A stretch of DNA of 64,000 nucleotides from Zhongshania aliphaticivorans (GTDB taxonomy: Bacteria; Pseudomonadota; Gammaproteobacteria; Pseudomonadales; Spongiibacteraceae). Shown here piece by piece: positions 15,001 to 24,000 of the stretch; position 1 is the stretch's first letter, and each line of letters begins with the position of its first letter. The DNA lies in contig NZ_CP014544.1 in assembly GCF_001586255.1 (NCBI RefSeq), forward strand, positions 310,001 to 374,000. Reading direction: 5' to 3'. A model generated the notes under the pieces. The model was given only the letters and a program-made list of their open reading frames with translations, ran no database searches and was not told the origin of the DNA. The position numbers and the translations under genes are program-made.

Positions 15001-18000
15001 CAGCGGTACTGTCTTGGCTGGCAACACCTACAGCATTGCGGTTGATGGCGCCGACTTGGCCGCCGATACCAGCTTCGATGCGACCGTGACCGGTACTGAC
15101 GCGGCGGGTAATCCGTTCACGGCTACGACGACTTCAACGCACACCGTTGATACTGCAGCGACCGCAACAATTACCGTTAACGACATCACGCCTGATGACA
15201 TCGTGAACGCAGCCGAAGCCGGAACAAGCATCAACGTCACCGGTACAGTGGGTGGCGACGCCGCGCCTGGTGACACTGTTAGCTTCACCATCAACGGCAC
15301 GCCATACAGCGGCACCGTGCTTGCGGGCAACACTTACAGCATTGCGGTTGCGGGCAGCGATCTAGCAGCACAAACCAGCTTCGATGCAACAGTGACTGGC
15401 GCAGACGATGCGGGTAATGCCTTCACGGCTACGACTACCTCAACGCACACCGTTGATACATCTGCTGCGGCAACAATCACAGTTAACGACATCACGCCTG
15501 ACGACATCGTGAACGCAGCCGAAGCCGGAAGCACGATTGATGTGACCGGTACCGTCGGCGGCGACGCCGCCCCTGGCGATACGGTTAGCTTCACCATTAA
15601 CGGCACGCCCTACAGCGGCACCGTACTGGCGGGCAACACTTACAGCATTGCGGTTGCGGGCAGCGATCTAGCAGCACAAACCAGCTTCGATGCAACAGTG
15701 ACTGGCACTGACGCTGCGGGTAATCCGTTCACCGCAAGTACGACCTCAACGCATACCGTTGATACGGCAGCGAGTGCAACAATCACCGTTAATGACATCA
15801 CCCCAGATGACATCGTTAACGCAGCCGAAGCTGGAAGTACGATTGATGTAACAGGAACAGTCGGTGGCGACGCCGCGCCTGGCGACACAGTTAGCTTCAC
15901 CATCAATGGCACGCCTTACAGCGGCACTGTCTTGGCGGGCAACACCTACAGCATTGCCGTTGATGGCGCCGACTTGGCTGCCGATACCAGCTTCGATGCG
16001 ACTGTGACGGGTACCGATGCCGCGGGTAATCCGTTCACCGCAACGACGACTTCAACGCACACCGTTGATACTGCAGCGACCGCAACAATCACGGTGAACG
16101 ACATCACCGCTGACGATATCGTTAACGCGGCCGAAGCCGGAACAAGCATCAACGTCACCGGTACTGTTGGTGGCGATGCCGCCCCAGGCGATACTGTGAG
16201 CTTCACCATTAACGGCATGCCCTACAGCGGTCCTGTGTTGGCTGGCAACACCTTTAGCATTCCTGTCGCGGGCGCTGATTTGGCGTCGCAAACTAGCTTC
16301 GACGCCACCGTTGCGGGCAGCGACGCCGCGGGTAATTCCTTTACTGCTACAACAACGTCAACGCACTCGGTAGATACGAGCGCAGCAGCAACCATCAGCG
16401 TAGACGCGATCACGCCAGATGACATCGTGAATGCCGCCGAAGCCGGAACAAGCATTAACGTTACTGGTTCGGTTGGCGGCGACGCCGCGCCTGGCGATAC
16501 GGTGAGCTTCACCATTAACGGCACGCCTTACAGCGGTACTGTCTTGGCGGGCAACACTTACAGCATTGCCGTTGATGGCGCCGATTTGGCCGCCGACACC
16601 AGCTTCGATGCCACCGTGACCGGTACTGATGCAGCGGGTAATCCGTTCACTGCTACCACGACTTCAACCCACACCGTTGATACTGCAGCGAGCGCAACAA
16701 TCACCGTTAACGACATTACGCCTGATGACATCGTTAACTCGGCCGAAGCCGGAACAAGCATCAACGTCACCGGCACCGTCGGCGGCGATGCGGCCCCTGG
16801 CGACACCGTTAGCTTCACCATCAACGGCACGCCATACAGCGGCACCGTGCTGGCAGGCAACACCTACAGCATTGCGGTTGATGGCGCCGACTTGGCTGCC
16901 GATACCAGCTTCGATGCGACTGTGACGGGCACTGATGCCGCGGGTAATGCCTTCACTGCTACGACTACTTCAACGCATACCGTCGATACGTCTGCTACGG
17001 CGACAATCACCGTTAATGACATCACGCCTGACGACATCGTGAATGCGGCCGAAGCCGGAAGTACGATTGATGTAACAGGAACAGTCGGTGGCGACGCCGC
17101 GCCTGGCGATACCGTGAGCTTCACCATCAACGGCACGCCATACAGCGGTACTGTGCTGGCTGGCAACACCTACAGCATTGCGGTTGATGGCGCCGACTTG
17201 GCCGCCGACACCAGCTTCGATGCGACTGTGACCGGTACCGATACCGCGGGTAATGCCTTCACCGCTACCACGACTTCAACCCACACGGTTGATACCAGCG
17301 CGACAGCAACAATCACGGTCAACGACATCACCCCAGATGACATCGTTAACGCGGCTGAGGCTGGTGGAAGCATAAACGTCACTGGCACTGTCGGTGGCGA
17401 CGCAACAGTGGGCGACACTGTTAGCTTTACCATTAACGGCACGCCTTACAGCGGTACTGTCTTGGCTGGTAACACCTATAGCATTGCCGTTGACGGCGCC
17501 GATTTGGCTGCCGATACCAGCTTCGATGCGACCGTAACGGGTACAGACGCGGCAGGTAATCCATTTACCGCAACGACTACGTCAACCCACACCGTTGATA
17601 CGGCAGCGAGTGCAACGATTACTGTTAACGACATCACGCCTGACGACATCGTGAACGCGGCAGAAGCTGGAAGCACGATTGATGTAACAGGTACTGTTGG
17701 CGGCGACGCCGCGCCTGGTGACACTGTTAGCTTCACCATCAACGGTACGCCCTACAGCGGTACTGTGCTGGCGGGCAACACTTACAGCATTGCCGTTGAC
17801 GGCGCCGATTTGGCCGCCGACACCAGCTTCGATGCCACCGTAACCGGCACTGACGCGGCAGGTAATCCATTTACCGCAACGACGACCTCAACGCATACCG
17901 TTGATACGGCAGCGAGCGCAACGATCACCGTCAACGACATCACCCCTGATGACATCGTGAATGCAGCGGAAGCTGGAACAAGCATTAACGTCACTGGTTC

Positions 18001-21000
18001 GGTTGGTGGCGATGCCGCCCCGGGTGATACGGTTAGCTTCACGATTAACGGTACGCCATACAGTGGCACCGTACTGGCGGGCAACACCTACAGCATTGCG
18101 GTTGATGGCGCAGACTTAGCGGCAGACACCAGCTTCGACGCGACAGTAACGGGCACTGATGCCGCGGGTAATCCATTTACCGCAACGACTACGTCAACCC
18201 ACACCGTTGATACCACTGCTGTGGCAACATTCACCGTTAACGACATCACCGCTGACGACATCGTGAACGCAGCGGAAGCTGGAAGCACGATTGATGTAAC
18301 AGGAACAGTCGGTGGCGACGCCGCGCCTGGCGATACGGTTAGCTTCACCATTAACGGCACGCCATACAGTGGCACCGTGCTGGCCGGCAACACCTACAGC
18401 ATTGCCGTTGACGGCGCCGACTTGGCCGCCGACACCAGCTTCGATGCGACAGTAACGGGTACAGACGCAGCGGGTAATGCCTTCACTGCAACCACGACTT
18501 CAACCCATACCGTTGATACGACGGCGAGTGCAACAATCACGGTGAACGACATCACCCCAGATGACATCGTTAACGCGGCCGAAGCCGGAACAAGCATCAA
18601 CGTCACCGGTTCGGTTGGTGGCGATGCAACCGTTGGTGACGCAATCAGCTTCACCATTAACGGCACGCCATACAGCGGTACTGCATTGGCTGGCAACACC
18701 TACAGCATTGCCGTTGATGGCGCAGACTTGGCCGCCGACACCAGCTTCGATGCGACTGTGACTGGCACTGACGCGGCAGGTAATCCGTTCACCGCAACGA
18801 CTACGTCAACCCACACCGTTGATACGTCTGCTGCGGCAACAATCACGGTTAATGCCATCACGCCTGATGACATTGTGAACGCAGCAGAAGCCGGAAGCAC
18901 GATTGATGTAACAGGAACCGTCGGTGGTGATGCAACAGTGGGTGACACTGTTAGCTTCACCATCAACGGCACGCCTTACAGCGGCACTGTCTTGACGGGC
19001 AACACCTACAGCATTGCGGTTGATGGCGCTGACTTGGCCGCCGACACCAGCTTCGACGCGACAGTAACGGGTACCGATGCCGCGGGTAATCCATTTACCG
19101 CAACCACGACTTCAACCCATACCGTTGATACGACGGCGAGTGCAACAATCACCGTTAATGACATCACGCCAGATGACATCGTGAACGCGGCTGAAGCTGG
19201 CGGAAGCATCAACGTCACCGGTTCGGTTGGCGGCGATGCCGCCCCTGGCGATACCGTGAGCTTCACCATCAACGGCACGCCATACAGCGGCACCGTCTTG
19301 GCTGGCAACACCTACAGCATTGCCGTTGACGGCGCAGACTTAGCGGCTGATACCAGCTTCGATGCCACCGTGACGGGCACTGATGCAGCGGGCAATCCGT
19401 TTACGGCTACAACGACTTCAACCCACACGGTTGATACGTCTGCAGCGGCAACCATCACCGTCAACGACATCACCGCTGACGATGTAGTTGATGCTGCGGA
19501 AGCGGGCACCACGATCCCCGTGACGGGTAGTGTTGGTGGCGATGCCGCGGTCGGCGACGATGTGACGTTTACGATCAATGGCACGGATTACAGCGGAAAA
19601 GTGCTGGCAGGCAATACGTTTAGTATTGATGTTGCTGGCGCGGACTTGGCGGCGGACACGAGCTTTGATGCGACGGTTGCGGGCAGTGATGACGCGGGTA
19701 ACCCGTTCACGGCGACGACGACCTCGACTCACATGGTTCCACCTAGTATTGACCTCGATGGTGATGTAACCGGTACGGGTTACGTTACTAATTATGTAGA
19801 AGGTGGCAGCGGGGTCTCGATTGCAGACAGTGATATTACAATTACAGACGTGGATAGCAGTAACCTGCAGTCTGCGACAATTATTTTAACAAATGCCGAA
19901 GCCGGCGATTTGTTGAATGTTGGCACACTGCCGTCTGGTATTACTGCTTCGGCTTACAATGCAGCAACAGGTGAACTGACCCTAACGGGTAGCGCAAGCC
20001 TAGCTGATTACCAAGCGGCTATTAAGGCAATTCAGTTTGAAAATGCAGGTAATGGCTCTGACACCACTAGGGTGATAGAGGTCATGGTCAGCGATGGCGT
20101 TAGCAGTAGTAATGTTGCTATAACGACTATTGCTGTAACCACGATTCCGACTGTCTCGATTAACGATGTACTGGTTCAGGAACCGGCCACGGGCACAACA
20201 ACGTTAACCTTTACTGTTTCTATCGATGAGGCCTTGGCTTCAGATTTGACCTTTGATTTTAGCACTGTTGATATCAGTGCAACTGGCGGCGCAGATTACC
20301 AGTCTATTGGTGTAACCCAGGCTACGATTGCTGCGGGTGACACCACGGCAACCATTACCGTAACGGTTAATAGCGACGCGAATCAGTTTGAAGGAGACGA
20401 AACTTTATCGGTTGATATAAGCAACTTTAATCAGGCGGTCAATTTCGAAACTTCTGCGCATACCACAGTGAATGGTATTCAGGGCATTGGTACGATCGGG
20501 GCGAATAACGGCGCGCCAGTTGCAGAAGACGACGCTTACTTAACCGCCGAAAATACAGACTTGCTGATTGATAATCTGTTGGCCAATGACACCTTGGTTG
20601 ATGGTGCAGAAATTACGAGTTTTAGTCAGGGCGGCAGCGGTGTTGTTGTTGATAATGGCGACGGCACATTTACCTATACTCCAAACGCGGGCTTCACTGG
20701 CACTGATACCTTCACTTACACATTGACCGATGCCGACGGTGAAACAGATACCGCAACAGTCACGGTTAACGTGAGTTCGGCAGCGAATAATCCGCCAATA
20801 GTGAGTGGCGTGCCAGATATTAGCTATACCGAAAATGGCGATGCGGCCAAGCTGTTGTCGGGTATTTCAATTACCGATGCTGACAACAATAATCTCTCGT
20901 CGGTGGTAGTGAAGGTAGACGGCTATTTGCCGAGTCAGGATGTACTTACGTTCTTGACTGCCGGTACCGGTGTTGTTGCGACTACCGCTGTGGTGGGTGG

Positions 21001-24000
21001 AGTGTGGCAGCTGACACTGAGTGGCGGTGACGATATTAGCGATTACTTGACGGTGCTTAGTACGCTTGAATATCGAAACAGTTCAGATAATCCAAGCTCA
21101 TCGCCGCGCACAGTGACTGTTGAAGCTTACGATGAAGATTTCAATAATCTTTATGGTTCTGATAGCGGCAATATTGCGGTAACGCCTGTTAATGACGGGC
21201 CTGATGTATTTGACGATGCAGTCTTCTTTGTTGACGGCTCAGAAGACAATGAACTGAATATACAGGCGCCAACAGATCCAGATACCGACGACAGTTTGCT
21301 AGAAATCACCGTTACTGGCTTGCCCGGTGCATTAGGTACGGTCACCCTAGCCGATGGCACACCAGTTGCGATTGGCGACATACTTACTGCGGCACAATTA
21401 TCCAGTTTGCAGTTTGATGCGGGGCCTGCTGATGGCCAAGCGACATTTACTTATGACGTATTTGACGGCGAGCTCACGACATCCGCAGTAACTACCATAC
21501 AGGTTGGCTCTACTGCAGCAGACAGCGGCACGGTGAGTGAAAGTGCATTAAGTGACGGTACTGGCGACGGTACAACGATCGTTACTGGCAATCTGTTAGA
21601 TAACGATGCAGCAGCCACTAACGCTAGCAGTATCGACAGCATAAACGGGCAGTCGCCTGTAGGCGGCATCATTACCGTGACTACTGCGATAGGTACGCTC
21701 ACAGTCTACGCTGACAACAGCACACCGGGCTTCAGCGCTGGTGATTACAGCTACGAGCTGGACCGGGCAGATGGCAGCGGCAACGATGTTGATGAAGTGT
21801 TTAATTACACCTTTACTGAAAGCGGTACTGCCTTTTCTAACAGCCTAACAGTTGCGGTCATTGACGACGCGCCCGTGGCGAACCCGATCGCTGAATCGGT
21901 GCCCGAATCGAATGAGCAAGTTTTTAATTTGGTCATGACCTTAGATACCTCAGGCAGTATGGGCTGGTCCTTAACGAATAATAATGCGCCACCAGCTGGC
22001 GAACCTACACGTCTCGATGTTGCTAAACAGGCGGTCGGCTCACTGACATCGGAATTTTTTGAGCAGTCCTCACAGGTATCGGTCACCTTGGTGTCATTCT
22101 CGACAACAGCCAGCGTGGTAGGAACCTACGATAATTTCGAAGACTTCCAAAGTGCCCTAAATGCCCTGACAGCGGTTGGCGGCACAAATTATGTTAGTGC
22201 GCTGGATGAAATTGAAGCAGACCTAGCTGCAGACTTGGCCACGCAAGACCCTGCCGATGGCGTGCAGAATATTTCTTATTTTGTGTCTGACGGTGTATCG
22301 AGCACCTCGCCCATTGGCGGCGGGTTTAAAGACTTTGTTAACGACAATGGCATTAATTCATTTGCCATTGGCATTGGACCTGGCTTGGCAAATGGTAGTG
22401 CAGACCTCGACTTTATTCACAATATCGATTCATTGCAGCAGGGCGGTGGTCATGCCGACAGCGCGATAATTGTTGCAGATATTACGCAGCTAGAGGCAGA
22501 ACTACTCAACACGGTACCTACAGCCTTTGGTGGTAACATCACGGCCAACGGCAGTGTTAGAAATGTTGAATTTGGTGCCGACGGCGGTTACGTCGAAAGC
22601 ATTAATATGGATATCGACGGTACCAACTACACCTTCAGTTATGACGGCACTGCTGTCACGGTTTCGCCTAGTTTGACCGGCGCTGAGTTCGAAGGAACTC
22701 TATTGACCATTGGCAACGATGTAGCTGGCTTTGATCTGGGGGTATTTACCTTTGATTTCTCCGACGGCTCATACACCTTAAGCTCGCCCAACGGCAACGC
22801 TGGTGAGCAGCTGGTCTTTGACTACACCGTTGTTGATGGCGATGGTGATACGGCAACGTCTACGGCAACGATTGATGTACTGGATAATGCCCCTACGGCA
22901 AACGATGACTTGCATTCAATTGCTGCTGGAGAAGTTGCCGAAGGCAACGTCATTAATGCGCTTGGCACCGATGGCGGTCCAGCCCTTGGTAATAGCTTTA
23001 CACCATTTGCTGCGCAGGGTGGTGGTATCGATACAGTTGTTGACGATGCGACCATTACTGAAGTGAGCTTCCGTGGTCAAAGCTTTAATCTTGACTTTGA
23101 TAGCGGCAGTATCCCGGCTGGCGGCTCATCGGGAACATTAAGCTGGAGCTTCAGCGTAACTACCGATAATTTCGGCAACGAAATCGCGCAGGTGATTGTG
23201 GTCGACAGTAATGACAATTCGGAGCTGGTATTTAACGAATCTGGTTATTACAAATTTACCCCAGACACCTTTGCGCAACAGGAATTCTCGGTGAATACCA
23301 CGTCGCAAAGTAATGTCAATAATGCTGATTTTGATATAAGCATTGTATCCGGCGGTAGCCAGCTGCAGTTTAGCGGTGATGGTGTTGGTGTACAGGGGGG
23401 CAATGGCCAGCTATTGAGTCAGGGTGAGGAAATCGCCTTGGCATTTGATGCTGCCAAACTGCCAAATGGAGTGCGCAATCTTGTACTGACATTAGACGAT
23501 TTTCAGCGGCAATATAACGATCAGGTCACCGTAGTAGTGTCACATGACACTGACGGTGATGGCGTCGTTACGCAAAGTACCATAACGTACTCCGCTCAAA
23601 ATAATAGTGAACGAGAAACACTGGACTTATCCCAGTTCTCTTCGGTTACCGCTATTGATGTGGCCTACACCGGATCAGGTTACGATACCGGTTTGTATAA
23701 TGTTTCCTACCAGCCTCAAGGTAGCGCGAGTGCCGGTGAGCCAGAAGTTATTGCTTACACGCTGACCGATTCAGACGGCCAATCGGATACGGCCCAGCTC
23801 AACATCCACACTATCGAAAACGAAATTACCGGTACCGCTGGTAGCGATAGTATTGTTGGTGGTGCGACTAATGATGCGATTAGCGGTGGCGATGGGAACG
23901 ACGTTCTAGACGGTGGCGCAGGTTCAGATGTGATCAGCGGTGGCGCTGGCGACGACACCTTGCTTGGCGGTGACGGCCGCGACAGCCTCGCTGGCGGCGC

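Larger units (their letters stand above)
2..19753 (+). repeat. tandem array of 306-bp coding repeats (64 complete units plus one partial)
   Basis: Landmarks such as AxTITVNDI, NAAEAG, VGGDA, FTINGTPYSG, ADTSFDA and AGNPFTATTTSTHTVD recur every 102 codons. By register, 62 complete units are exactly 306 bp and two are 315 bp, with no other length change. The partial unit at 2-151 continues upstream. The first ~10 units and the last unit diverge more, while the units from ~4500 to 19400 are nearly identical, as expected for an array homogenised by unequal crossing over or gene conversion. Such arrays are hard to assemble, so the unit count depends on the assembly. Confidence 0.95.

Noticed and set aside
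322-19732. Dozens of ~90-100 residue open frames on the minus strand, one per repeat unit
   Set aside because: They recur with the 306-bp period because the codon bias of the adhesin keeps the opposite strand open. They lack RBSs and are almost identical to each other.
2-19753. CRISPR array or noncoding satellite
   Set aside because: The unit is 306 bp, fully coding, with no unique spacers and intact reading frame throughout.
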